A DNA stretch of 64,000 nucleotides, from positions 186,001 through 250,000 of the forward strand of contig DAOUFE010000036.1 in the NCBI GenBank assembly GCA_034430215.1. Reading direction: 5' to 3'. Source of the stretch: UBA4782 sp034430215 (lineage in GTDB: Bacteria; Chloroflexota; Anaerolineae; Anaerolineales; Anaerolineaceae). Below the pieces are notes generated by a model that saw only the letters and a program-made list of their open reading frames with translations, was not told the DNA's origin and searched no databases. The first letter of the stretch is position 1, and each line of letters starts with the position of its first letter. Shown piece after piece: positions 35,829 to 43,854 of the stretch. Made by a program: the position numbers and the translations under genes.

Positions 35829-36380
35829 ATGACCACAAGACAAACCTATGGAATCGACATTGCTGGCGTGCATCGCGAACTGACATTATTTGAAGTCAAG
35901 CCAGGGTTACGCATCGCCATTCTCAATATTTTAGGTGATACAGAATTTGTTTCAGCCTGCGCCAAAGAACTGGCTGAAAAATTAAAAACGGTATTGTATG
36001 ATGTCATTGTTACCGCTGAAACAAAAAGCATCCCTCTGGCGCACATGCTGAGCATCGAAACCGCTAAACCATATATCGTGCTGCGAAAATCATACAAACC
36101 CTATATGGGAAATGCAATGAGCGCTGAAACCCTTTCGATCACAACCGGTGAACCTCAAACATTATACTTGGATGAAAAAGACCAGGATCTATTAAAGGGG
36201 AAGCGTGTCATCATCCTGGATGATGTGATCTCCACTGGTTCAACCCTGCAAGGAATGCGTTTGGTAATGCAGAAAGCTGGTGCACAGGTTGTTGGTGAAG
36301 CCGCTATTTTCACCGAAGGAGAGCTGGCGAAATGGAGAAATATCGTTTCGCTGGGGCATCTTCCCCTATTTACCGACTGA
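35829..36380 (+). CDS. Phosphoribosyltransferase (adenine PRT-like)
   Basis: 183 residues from the ATG at 35829, which follows GGAGGAAGG. The PRPP-binding signature VIILDDVISTGSTLQG is intact near residues 119-134, and VIVTAETKSIPLAHML is the upstream pyrophosphate loop. This is a purine PRT-like type I fold, probably adenine phosphoribosyltransferase or a xanthine PRT relative; the hood that defines the base is not diagnostic to me. A TATAAT at 35749-35754 may be its -10. It is followed by a strong terminator, so it is monocistronic. Confidence 0.82.
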   Translation: MTTRQTYGIDIAGVHRELTLFEVKPGLRIAILNILGDTEFVSACAKELAEKLKTVLYDVIVTAETKSIPLAHMLSIETAKPYIVLRKSYKPYMGNAMSAETLSITTGEPQTLYLDEKDQDLLKGKRVIILDDVISTGSTLQGMRLVMQKAGAQVVGEAAIFTEGELAKWRNIVSLGHLPLFTD

Positions 36381-36389
36381 TGAACTATC

Positions 36390-36420
36390 ACACCTCCCGT
36401 ACACGGGAGGTGTTTTTTTT
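36390..36420 (+). terminator. Terminator after the phosphoribosyltransferase gene
   Basis: CACCTCCCG (36391-36399) pairs with CGGGAGGTG (36404-36412) around a TACA loop, followed by eight T. Confidence 0.92.
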
Positions 36421-36453
36421 AAAATCCTTCAAAGACAATTTATTATTACGAAA

Positions 36454-36619
36454 CCTGCACCACACGAAATTTCTGTAGGGTGCGTTGGTAACGCACCATC
36501 GGTCGTCATGTTGAACAATGCGACCTACACCACATGAAGTTTTTGTAGGGTGCGTTCACAACGCACCATCAGTCATCATGTTCAGCAAAGCAACCTTCAC
36601 CACACGCAGTGTAGGTGAA
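36454..36619. repeat. 70-bp tandem repeat with GGTGCGTT hairpins
   Basis: Two full units (36454-36523 and 36524-36593, exact 70-bp period, diverged by scattered substitutions) and a partial third (36594 to about 36619). Each full unit contains GTAGGGTGCGTT followed after 3 nt by AACGCACCATC, an 8-bp hairpin. The motif resembles dispersed palindromes I have seen in other bacterial genomes. It is non-coding and lies between convergent genes. Confidence 0.75.
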
Positions 36620-36707
36620 CATCTCTCAGTAGAAGCTAAAAAAACCACAAAGTAAGGTGCTTCGCGATCCACAGTGTGAGATTGGATTGAAGCAAATTTT
36701 TCAAAAA

Positions 36708-38111
36708 CTACTTCAGCGTCAAAACGCTTGCTCCATCAGATGCTGTACTTACCATAATGGTTGGTATTTTCCCCGTTTTCTCCTGACATTCCTTGGAAAA
36801 AGCAGCGATAAAAGCTTCTAGCTGGTCATTTCTTACCAGATTAATAGTACATCCCCCAAAACCGGCACCGGTCAACCTGGCACCCAGACATCCAGGAATC
36901 TGTTCTGCAATTGCAACCAAAGCATCAAGCTCTGGCAGGCTGACCTCATACAGATATCTCAAAGAAAGATGCCCCTCGACCATTAATCGTCCAAAATCAG
37001 ATATTTGTCCATTCTGTAAATCGATTTTTGCCTGCCGGACACGTGCACATTCCTCTACCACATGCTTTGCTCGTCTGTACAGATGGTCAGGCAGGTGTGC
37101 TTCTATGCTTTGCAACTGGTCAGGTGTCACCTCTGCCAGATTTTGCGGAACAGGATGCACATTCTGTTGAATGATCTTGAGTGCCTCCATACATTCCGCC
37201 TGTCGCAGGTTATATCCAGAATGTGTGAGTGTGTGCCGGATTCCTGAATCTACAATGACCAATGAAATATCTTCTGGAAAAGGCAACATGGACCACTCCA
37301 GAGATGCAGTGTCAAAATACATTACATGCCCAGCTCTCCCAAACAGGCAGGCAAATTGATCCATCAACCCGCATTGCAGCCCCACATATTCTGATTCGGC
37401 CTGCAGACACAATTTCGCCATTGCCATCTTATCGATCTTCCAATTGCCAGCAGCCTGCCAGGCAAGAGCAAAAACCACTTCCAACGCTGCCGAAGAGCTC
37501 AACCCTGCCCCAACAGGGATTGAGCCTTTGAAAAATGCCTTTATGGGAGATACTGGCAAAGAATGCTGGATAGCCGCCCAGGCGACACCCGCAGGATACA
37601 TCGCCCAGGCTGGTAAAAAATTGCCATGAATATCAGTTTTTTGCTGCAGGCTGGAATTATTAAAAAAAACAACTTCATTCAAATCGAGCGCATGGATTTC
37701 ATGCACCTCTTCAGAATTTTTTTCCACCGCCGCCTGGATAGAACGATTGATGGCGACTGGTAAAACTGGTCCGCCGTTGTAATCCACATGCTCACCCAGT
37801 AGATTTACCCGCCCGGGTGCAGTAATCAACCATTCTGCTCCAGGCAAAGCGGCAAGCACATCAGGTTGGTGAGTTTGAATGAGTTTGGCTTTCCTGGCAT
37901 GAGGAAGCTGCTTTAACTGTAATTCTCGTTTTAACGCCTGACTTTTTCCTTCCACCTCTTCCAGATAAGCAATCCTGACAGGAGTATGCATCCGAGTGTA
38001 CCGCGCACCAGTACCCATGTTATGCTTTTTTACACGGCGCGATGGATCAGTTGTCCAGCCTGTATAAAAGGTGCCGTCTGCACATTGTAAGATATAGCAG
38101 AAATACCTCAT
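36708..38111 (-). CDS. galK: GIY-YIG nuclease domain fused to galactokinase
   Basis: One 467-residue reading frame. Residues 1-80 are a UPF0213/YhbQ-type GIY-YIG domain: CYILQCADGTFYTGW, TDPSRRVKKHN, ARYTRMHTPVRIAYLEE and a KREL near 61-64, so the catalytic Arg and Glu are kept. From about 92 it is a GHMP galactokinase: LITAPGRVNLLGEHVDYNGG (96-114), PVGAGLSSSAALE (ATP loop), GLMDQFACLFG (catalytic Asp) and LTGAGFGGCTINLV. GalK phosphorylates galactose; why a nuclease-like domain precedes it is unknown. ATG 38111 is chosen; a TTG at 38123 adds four codons. Confidence 0.88.
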   Translation of the reverse strand: MRYFCYILQCADGTFYTGWTTDPSRRVKKHNMGTGARYTRMHTPVRIAYLEEVEGKSQALKRELQLKQLPHARKAKLIQTHQPDVLAALPGAEWLITAPGRVNLLGEHVDYNGGPVLPVAINRSIQAAVEKNSEEVHEIHALDLNEVVFFNNSSLQQKTDIHGNFLPAWAMYPAGVAWAAIQHSLPVSPIKAFFKGSIPVGAGLSSSAALEVVFALAWQAAGNWKIDKMAMAKLCLQAESEYVGLQCGLMDQFACLFGRAGHVMYFDTASLEWSMLPFPEDISLVIVDSGIRHTLTHSGYNLRQAECMEALKIIQQNVHPVPQNLAEVTPDQLQSIEAHLPDHLYRRAKHVVEECARVRQAKIDLQNGQISDFGRLMVEGHLSLRYLYEVSLPELDALVAIAEQIPGCLGARLTGAGFGGCTINLVRNDQLEAFIAAFSKECQEKTGKIPTIMVSTASDGASVLTLK

Positions 38112-38119
38112 ATATGCGT

Positions 38120-39109
38120 TCAATCCTCTTTTTTCTTCCTGCCTAGATTTCCGAGAAACATACTGGAGAGTTGCTCACCAAAGGTGGGAAATTTTGATTT
38201 TCCCGGGGTAGCTTCCCATTCGTTGGAACCGCGCTGGTGGCGCCAGATGGCATAAGCATCTTGAGCCTGTTCCAGGTAAGCATCCATTTTTCCGGAATCC
38301 TGATCTGCAAGGGCATTGCGGATGTGTTGCATTACAAGAATATATGCATCCAATAAGCCAACCATATTGTCTTTATTTTCAATCATGGGTAAAGCTGGAT
38401 GGTCGCCAGGTACCAGGGTCTCTATCGCGGATGTGCAGGAGGAGAATTCCCGTCCTGTAAACTTGCGTCCGTCTCGCCAACCGGGTTGTGTGCTCACATA
38501 ATTCATCCACGCAGCTGCCATGATCTGTGGCATCTGAACCATGCTCGCATGAAAGCTATCAACTTCAGCGGGATCAGTGAACAGGGGTTTTGACCCTAAA
38601 AGTGTACATATCTTCGCTGCCAGATTCACTCCTGTTGAACTGGTGGTTGGGAAGCCACAAATAGAAGTGACGCCATTCATAAACAGGTCTTCAACACCTG
38701 TTTTCTCTGACAAAATTTCACCGTAAAAGTATTTGGGATTGACAGTAGAGAAAAAAGGAACGTAATCCACACCTGCAGGTAAGAATTTACTAACTTTTTC
38801 AAAGGATCGTTGCACAGGGATCGGATCATCCAATACCAGGCATCCTTTTTTCAGGCAGGGAAGAATATTCTTCTGCAATTCAGGTTTATCATTCTGTGGA
38901 ATGAAAAAGAAAACAACATCAGAATTTTCAACCGCTTTTCGGTAATCGAGGGTAGTGCTGGTAAAAGCACCGGTTTTTTGCACACTGAGCAAATGATTCG
39001 GAACGGTGTCATACCCAATCCGCATTATCTCTGGATCCACTTTTACCAGTGCCAGCCCAACAGAAATCCCCTTCTGTCTGCAGCCAACAACGGTAATCTG
39101 AAGTTTCAT
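38120..39109 (-). CDS. Rossmann-fold dehydrogenase, prephenate/arogenate dehydrogenase-like
   Basis: 329 residues. An N-terminal nucleotide-binding half (KLQITVVGCRQKGISVGLAL, then DVVFFFIPQNDKPE and KKGCLVLDDPI) is joined to an all-helical half with FHASMVQMPQIMAAAWMNYV. That layout is the TyrA-like pattern, although the glycine loop is GCRQKG rather than GxGxxG. The C-terminal 40 residues are charged. The start overlaps the site-2 protease gene by 4 bp, and its end touches the galK fusion start. The real substrate is uncertain. Confidence 0.55.
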   Translation of the reverse strand: MKLQITVVGCRQKGISVGLALVKVDPEIMRIGYDTVPNHLLSVQKTGAFTSTTLDYRKAVENSDVVFFFIPQNDKPELQKNILPCLKKGCLVLDDPIPVQRSFEKVSKFLPAGVDYVPFFSTVNPKYFYGEILSEKTGVEDLFMNGVTSICGFPTTSSTGVNLAAKICTLLGSKPLFTDPAEVDSFHASMVQMPQIMAAAWMNYVSTQPGWRDGRKFTGREFSSCTSAIETLVPGDHPALPMIENKDNMVGLLDAYILVMQHIRNALADQDSGKMDAYLEQAQDAYAIWRHQRGSNEWEATPGKSKFPTFGEQLSSMFLGNLGRKKKED

Positions 39110-39753
39110 AAGGGTATGCCTAAAAGAAGTTTATATAGATTGGTAAGAACCGGAGTAATGATCCATCCAAATACGTTCACGCCGATCATGGGTAACACAA
39201 AGATGATCAACAATAAAATAAGAGTGCTGTATGGTCGAATACGTTCGAAACCAGGTCTCCATGATTCCGGAAGCAAATAGTCGATGATCTTTTCACCATC
39301 CAGAGGAGCCAAGGGGATAAGATTGAAAAGGAAGAGCAGCAGGTTGATTGTAAGGAATTCAACCAGGAATGTATAAGGCGAGGGAAATATTTTCCCCGTT
39401 GCAGCATAAGGTATCCATCCAAAACGAATCGGCAAGGCAGCAATAATTGCAAGCAAGAAATTGGAAAAAGGTCCTGCCAGAGAAACCCACATTACCGCTG
39501 ATGAACTTTTCCTCTCCAGAGTATAAGGGTTGATCGGTACAGGTTTAGCCCAACCAAAGCCTGCGAAGATGAGCACCAGGGTACCAATAGGATCCAGATG
39601 TTTGAGGGGATTGAGGGTCAACCTGCCAGCATTACGCGCGGTATCGTCGCCAAAAGCATAAGCTGTCCATGCATGAGCAAATTCGTGCACACTGAATGCC
39701 ACCAGCAACGTGATCAGACGGGAAATGAGGGTAGGGAAGGTCAAACCAAGCAT
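39106..39753 (-). CDS. Site-2 protease family (M50) membrane metalloprotease
   Basis: 215 residues, about five helices. The zinc motif HEFAH is at residues 23-27 in the first helix. NPLKHLDPIGTL follows, and the third ligand lies in LIPLAPLDGEKIIDYLLP. Intramembrane proteolysis of an unknown substrate is expected. The ATG at 39753 matches the usual start of such proteins; a GTG at 39777 would add eight residues. It is the first gene of a minus-strand trio with the TyrA-like and galK fusion genes. Confidence 0.85.
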   Translation of the reverse strand: MLGLTFPTLISRLITLLVAFSVHEFAHAWTAYAFGDDTARNAGRLTLNPLKHLDPIGTLVLIFAGFGWAKPVPINPYTLERKSSSAVMWVSLAGPFSNFLLAIIAALPIRFGWIPYAATGKIFPSPYTFLVEFLTINLLLFLFNLIPLAPLDGEKIIDYLLPESWRPGFERIRPYSTLILLLIIFVLPMIGVNVFGWIITPVLTNLYKLLLGIPL

Positions 39754-39913
39754 AGTGAATAACCCGAAACGAATCACCTTTCTACAAGGATTATATCCTA
39801 TTCACTTATAATGCCTGATATGTATTCTTTCCTCATGCTTAAATGCATTCCTGCGAATTTTCCATCGGAGGGAAATCATTCCCTTTCGTTTTACCAGGTT
39901 GTTTTTCTCCCAA

Positions 39914-39922
39914 TGGTATAAT
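39914..39922 (+). promoter_or_regulatory. Extended -10 promoter of the DUF951 gene
   Basis: TGGTATAAT (TGn-TATAAT). The hexamer ends 6 nt before the ATG at 39929, so the transcript would begin at or next to the start codon. No clear -35 is seen. Confidence 0.5.
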
Positions 39923-39928
39923 CCGCTC

Positions 39929-40138
39929 ATGCTAAGCGATCTGCAATTAGGCGATGTTGTAAAAATGCGTAAGCCACATCCCTGCGGGGGAACCTTATGG
40001 AAGATCGTGCGGTTGGGTGCAGATATTGGGCTGGTCTGTCTGACCTGTGAACGGCGGGTGATGTTAACCAGAAGAGAACTTGCCCATCGTATGAAAAGCA
40101 TCGTTGAACACAACCCCAACACAGACGAAAATCTCTGA
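39929..40138 (+). CDS. DUF951 protein
   Basis: A 69-residue protein with DLQLGDVVKMRKPHPCGGTLWKIVR, then GADIGLVCLTCERRVMLTRREL. The Cys residues CGG and CLTC suggest a small metal-binding fold. Function is unknown; in other bacteria it often sits near translation genes. The ATG at 39929 has no ribosome site and sits 6 nt behind a -10 element, pointing to leaderless translation. Confidence 0.85.
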   Translation: MLSDLQLGDVVKMRKPHPCGGTLWKIVRLGADIGLVCLTCERRVMLTRRELAHRMKSIVEHNPNTDENL

Positions 40139-40276
40139 TGTAGACAAATATTTGAGAAAAGTCACGTTACATACCGATCAGTAACCCTCACTTGACCTTT
40201 CCCTGGTAGGGGCGAAAAAGAATTGTTTACAATTTAATTTTTCATGGTGTGAAAGATTGTATATAATGGTGGGTAT

Positions 40277-40771
40277 ATGCCAATTCTAGATCGCAATATG
40301 CTTGAGTTCCAGAGTCGAGGTCCCGAACAAACCCGTAGATTGGGTATGCGGTTGGGATCTTTGTTACATCTGGGCGATGTAGTTTGCCTTCACGGTGACC
40401 TGGGTTCAGGGAAAACAACCCTGGTACAGGGCATGGCACAGGGTTGGGGTTCATTGGAAAAGGTCACCAGCCCTACTTTCGTTCTGGTAAATCAATACCA
40501 TCGACCAGATGGATCGACCATGTATCATCTGGATGCTTATCGTATGCAAAATGCTCTCGAAGCAGAAGACCTTGACCTGACCCAGATGCTGGACAGCGGC
40601 TGCCTGGTATTGGAATGGCCGGAAAAGATCATCGAAGCATTGCCGGTTGAACGATTATGGATCGAAATGCGCTGGATAGCGGATGAAGTTCGCTATATGG
40701 CATTTATGCCTGCGGGTGAACGATACATCCATATCATGGCAGAATTCCGCCGGGCAGCTTTTGGAGGTTAA
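40277..40771 (+). CDS. tsaE: tRNA threonylcarbamoyladenosine biosynthesis ATPase TsaE
   Basis: The ATPase subunit of the t6A-forming TsaBDE complex. 164 residues with Walker A GDLGSGKTT near 42-50, KVTSPTFVLVNQY and the Walker B-like YHLDAYRM. LEWPEKI follows. A TATAAT at 40262-40267 lies only 9 nt before the ATG, and GGTGGG sits between them. It begins tsaE-tsaB-rimI. Confidence 0.92.
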   Translation: MPILDRNMLEFQSRGPEQTRRLGMRLGSLLHLGDVVCLHGDLGSGKTTLVQGMAQGWGSLEKVTSPTFVLVNQYHRPDGSTMYHLDAYRMQNALEAEDLDLTQMLDSGCLVLEWPEKIIEALPVERLWIEMRWIADEVRYMAFMPAGERYIHIMAEFRRAAFGG

Positions 40772-40772
40772 G

Positions 40773-41447
40773 ATGTTACTGGTAGTGGATACATCAACAC
40801 AGTCAGTTGGCCTGGCTTTATATAATGGAACCGAGATCATGGCAGAGATGGTATGGCAGACACAGAGTCACCATTCCGTTGAGCTTGCACCTGCAGTGCA
40901 GTCACTATTAAAGCGATGTGGGGTTGCGCCTGCACGACTCACAGCACTGGGGGTTGCGTTAGGTCCAGGTTCTTTCACCAGCCTCCGCATTGGGTTGGCA
41001 TTTATTAAAGGCATGGCGCTTACGCTTCACCTGCCTGTGATCGGTATCCCTACGTTAGATATTACCGCTGCAGCAATTCAACCAGTGAATGCCTGTCCTT
41101 TGGTTGCAGTCTTACGCGCAGGCAGGTCACGATTGGCAGTAGGGTGGTATGACTGGCGCGCAGATACATGGAAAGCAAGAAGCCAGGCAGAAGTGATGGT
41201 ATTTGACGAGCTGGCAGAACAATTCAAGCAGCCTACATTGGTCTGTGGAGAATTGGATGCTGAACAGAGAGCTGCCCTTGCCCGTAAAAAGAAAAATGTT
41301 ATCCTTGCAAATCCCGCATTATCGGTACGAAGACCAGCTTATCTGGCTGAATTAGCGTGGAACCGTTGGCAATCGGGTGAGACGGATGATGTGATCAGTC
41401 TCGCACCCATCTATTTGCATATTAACGAACCCATTCAAATCCCATGA
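40773..41447 (+). CDS. tsaB: tRNA threonylcarbamoyladenosine biosynthesis protein TsaB
   Basis: 224 residues, an ASKHA-fold partner of TsaD. It starts MLLVVDTSTQSVGLALYNG, with GVALGPGSFTSLRIGLAFIKG and later short divergent parts, as is normal for TsaB. The ATG is set by GGAGG five bases upstream. It lies 1 bp after tsaE. TsaD and TsaC are not in the window. Confidence 0.92.
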   Translation: MLLVVDTSTQSVGLALYNGTEIMAEMVWQTQSHHSVELAPAVQSLLKRCGVAPARLTALGVALGPGSFTSLRIGLAFIKGMALTLHLPVIGIPTLDITAAAIQPVNACPLVAVLRAGRSRLAVGWYDWRADTWKARSQAEVMVFDELAEQFKQPTLVCGELDAEQRAALARKKKNVILANPALSVRRPAYLAELAWNRWQSGETDDVISLAPIYLHINEPIQIP

Positions 41448-41962
41448 ACGGTCAAATGAAAATACCTATCACGATCCGCCGGATGGAAGTGCGGGACATT
41501 GAGCGAGTCAGAGAGATCGACCGCCATTCTTTTACTCTGACCTGGTCGGAAAATTCGTATATGTATGAATTAACGCAGAACGTGAATTCACGGTTGTGGG
41601 TAGCTGAAGTTACCAACGAATTGACGGGAAACAAAAAGGTCGCTGGTATTCTAGGCGCCTGGATGATCCTTGACGAAGTCCATATCGCCACCCTGGCAGT
41701 TGACCCAACTTACCGGCAAATGCATATTGGCAGCCAGTTGCTGGATCATGCACTGTTTCAGGCTGGAAAAGAAGGCGCTGTAGTGTCACGCCTGGAAGTA
41801 CGTGCTGGAAACCTGGCAGCCATTAAGTTATATGAAAAATTTGGTTATTCCACTGTAAACATTCGCCCAAAGTATTATGTGGATAATGGCGAGGATGCAC
41901 TGTTAATGGATCTGGACATGATCCGGGCAGGATACACAGGCAGGGGAGCCGCCAACCCATGA
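41444..41962 (+). CDS. rimI: Ribosomal-protein-alanine acetyltransferase RimI-like (GNAT)
   Basis: A 172-residue GNAT acetyltransferase. VHIATLAVDPTYRQMHIGSQLLDHAL is the acetyl-CoA loop, and RAGNLAAIKLYEKFGYSTVN is the family's C-terminal signature. The start overlaps tsaB by 4 bp (ATGA). The tsaB-rimI pairing supports RimI rather than another GNAT. Confidence 0.88.
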   Translation: MNGQMKIPITIRRMEVRDIERVREIDRHSFTLTWSENSYMYELTQNVNSRLWVAEVTNELTGNKKVAGILGAWMILDEVHIATLAVDPTYRQMHIGSQLLDHALFQAGKEGAVVSRLEVRAGNLAAIKLYEKFGYSTVNIRPKYYVDNGEDALLMDLDMIRAGYTGRGAANP

Positions 41963-43086
41963 CAATGACTACACTGCCGCTGGATCAGATCATTCAAGGA
42001 GATTCCCTGGAAGTGTTGAAAAGCTTCCCAGAAAAATCTGTTGACCTGATCTTTGCAGATCCCCCTTATAATTTACAGCTTCAAAACGATCTCTGGCGAC
42101 CCAATATGACACTGGTGGATGCTGTTAATGAAGAATGGGATCACTTTGAAAGTCTGCATGCGTATGATGAATTCAGTCGGAATTGGTTAAGCGCTTGCAA
42201 ACGAGTGTTAAAAGACAATGGCAGTATCTGGGTGATCGGAACTTATCATAATATCTATCGAATAGGTTCTATTATGCAGGATCTGGGTTACTGGTTCTTG
42301 AATGATATAGTCTGGATCAAGACCAACCCTATGCCAAATTTCAGGGGTGTACGTTTTACCAATTCCCATGAGACATTATTGTGGGCCAGCAAATCACAAA
42401 AAGCACATTACACTTTCAATCATCACGCTATGAAGAGCTTAAACGGCGACTTGCAGATGCGCAGCGATTGGTTGTTGCCAATTTGTAGTGGTAAAGAACG
42501 TATACGCGAGAATGGAAAGCGTGTGCATGCTACACAAAAGCCACAGGCTTTGTTATACCGCGTCATCCTTTCTTCCAGCAATCCTGGGGATGTGGTACTC
42601 GATCCTTTCTTCGGCAGCGGTACAACCGGTGCTGTTGCAAAAAAATTACACCGTCATTGGATTGGGATCGAAGGGAGAGAAGACTACATTACCGTGGCGC
42701 AGAAACGACTGGATGCCATTCAACCCGACCCATATGATGACAATACCTATGATGTTCATGGAGGAAAGAAAAAGCTGCCCCGAATTGCAGTTGGCTCTTT
42801 GATTGAAGCGGGGTATCTTGATCCAGGACAGACCCTTTATTTCCGTCAAAATCTGGCGATCAGTGCAAGGCTGCGAGCTGATGGTAAAATCAGCATTGAT
42901 ACAATGGTTGGATCGATCCATGCTGTAGGCTCTTTCTTAAGCAAAGGAAGCCCATGTAATGGATGGGAACACTGGTACTTTCTAGATGATGATGGAATAC
43001 TCCATCCATTGGATGAATTGCGGCATAAATGGCTGGAGCAATGTGCAAAGTCTCAAGAAGATTTGGAACTCGAAAACCTAGATTAA
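41959..43086 (+). CDS. CcrM-like DNA (adenine-N6) methyltransferase
   Basis: A 375-residue beta-class amino methyltransferase. Catalytic DPPYNL is at 34-39, target-recognition parts are WVIGTYHNIYRIG and TNPMPNFRGVRFTNSHET, and the AdoMet motif DPFFGSGTTGAVAKKL follows near 213-228. The C-terminal 100 residues match the extra DNA-contacting domain of CcrM (SLIEAGYLDPGQTL, SIHAVGS, SPCNGWEHWYF). I therefore predict GANTC as target, by homology only. Its start overlaps rimI by 4 bp. No restriction endonuclease gene is nearby, so it is an orphan, perhaps housekeeping, methylase. Confidence 0.88.
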   Translation: MTMTTLPLDQIIQGDSLEVLKSFPEKSVDLIFADPPYNLQLQNDLWRPNMTLVDAVNEEWDHFESLHAYDEFSRNWLSACKRVLKDNGSIWVIGTYHNIYRIGSIMQDLGYWFLNDIVWIKTNPMPNFRGVRFTNSHETLLWASKSQKAHYTFNHHAMKSLNGDLQMRSDWLLPICSGKERIRENGKRVHATQKPQALLYRVILSSSNPGDVVLDPFFGSGTTGAVAKKLHRHWIGIEGREDYITVAQKRLDAIQPDPYDDNTYDVHGGKKKLPRIAVGSLIEAGYLDPGQTLYFRQNLAISARLRADGKISIDTMVGSIHAVGSFLSKGSPCNGWEHWYFLDDDGILHPLDELRHKWLEQCAKSQEDLELENLD

Positions 43087-43117
43087 TGATATAAATTCCG
43101 GATACAGGAGGCACAAA

Positions 43118-43789
43118 TTGGATGGGCAAACCGCTCTCAATGAAATAGCAGAAGAAGTAAAATCATGTACGATGTGCAAACTGTACCACTCGCGTAAACT
43201 TTCCGTCCCTGGAGAAGGTCCTTCCAACGCAGAAATCATGTTTATTGGTGAAGGTCCCGGGTTTTACGAAAACGAACAAGGCAGACCTTTTGTCGGAGCA
43301 GCTGGCAACTTTCTTTCTGATCTGCTTTCCAGGATCGGCATGAAACGCCAGGATGTCTTCATCGCTAATGTAGTGAAGTGTCGCCCACCCGCCAATCGTG
43401 ATCCTGAACCAGATGAGTTACAGGCATGTGATAAGTATCTTGAACGGCAGATCGAAGCAATCAATCCCAAGATAATTGTCACCCTTGGGCGGTTCTCCAT
43501 GGCGAAATTTCTTCCCAATGTTCGCATCAGTGACATTCATGGGAAAGCACGCTGGGTTGGTGACCGCCTGGTCGTGGCGATGTATCACCCTGCCGCTGCT
43601 TTACATCAACCCGCGTTGAAAACGACCATCATCCATGATTTCGAGCAGCTTCCCAACTATGTATTGGAAAGCAAGAAGAAAAACGCTCCAGTATCACCAG
43701 CGTCTGTGCATACTCCAATACCTGCAGTACCAGTGAAAGAAGAAGAAAAACCGCATACTCAGGATGCAACTCAACTAAAATTGTTTTGA
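43118..43789 (+). CDS. Type-4 uracil-DNA glycosylase (Fe-S)
   Basis: 223 residues. The four cluster cysteines are in CTMC (17 and 20), KCRPP and QACDKYL. The catalytic GEGPGFYENEQGRPFVG is present, as is MYHPAAAL near the C terminus. It removes uracil from DNA. The start codon is TTG at 43118, fixed by CAGGAGG upstream; the nearest ATG is out of frame. A Pro/Val-rich, charged tail of 45 residues ends the protein. It follows the methyltransferase gene by 31 bp. Confidence 0.9.
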   Translation: MDGQTALNEIAEEVKSCTMCKLYHSRKLSVPGEGPSNAEIMFIGEGPGFYENEQGRPFVGAAGNFLSDLLSRIGMKRQDVFIANVVKCRPPANRDPEPDELQACDKYLERQIEAINPKIIVTLGRFSMAKFLPNVRISDIHGKARWVGDRLVVAMYHPAAALHQPALKTTIIHDFEQLPNYVLESKKKNAPVSPASVHTPIPAVPVKEEEKPHTQDATQLKLF

Positions 43790-43854
43790 GCACGATAGCC
43801 CCATCCCAGCCAGTCAGTTATAATTCAACCATCCCGGTAAGTTTTGGAGATACT

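Noticed and set aside
36454..36619. CRISPR array
   Set aside because: The 70-bp units are contiguous with no unique spacers, and no cas genes are present.
41959..43086. Restriction-modification system around the CcrM-like gene
   Set aside because: The flanking genes are rimI and a uracil-DNA glycosylase; no endonuclease fold is seen within several kb.
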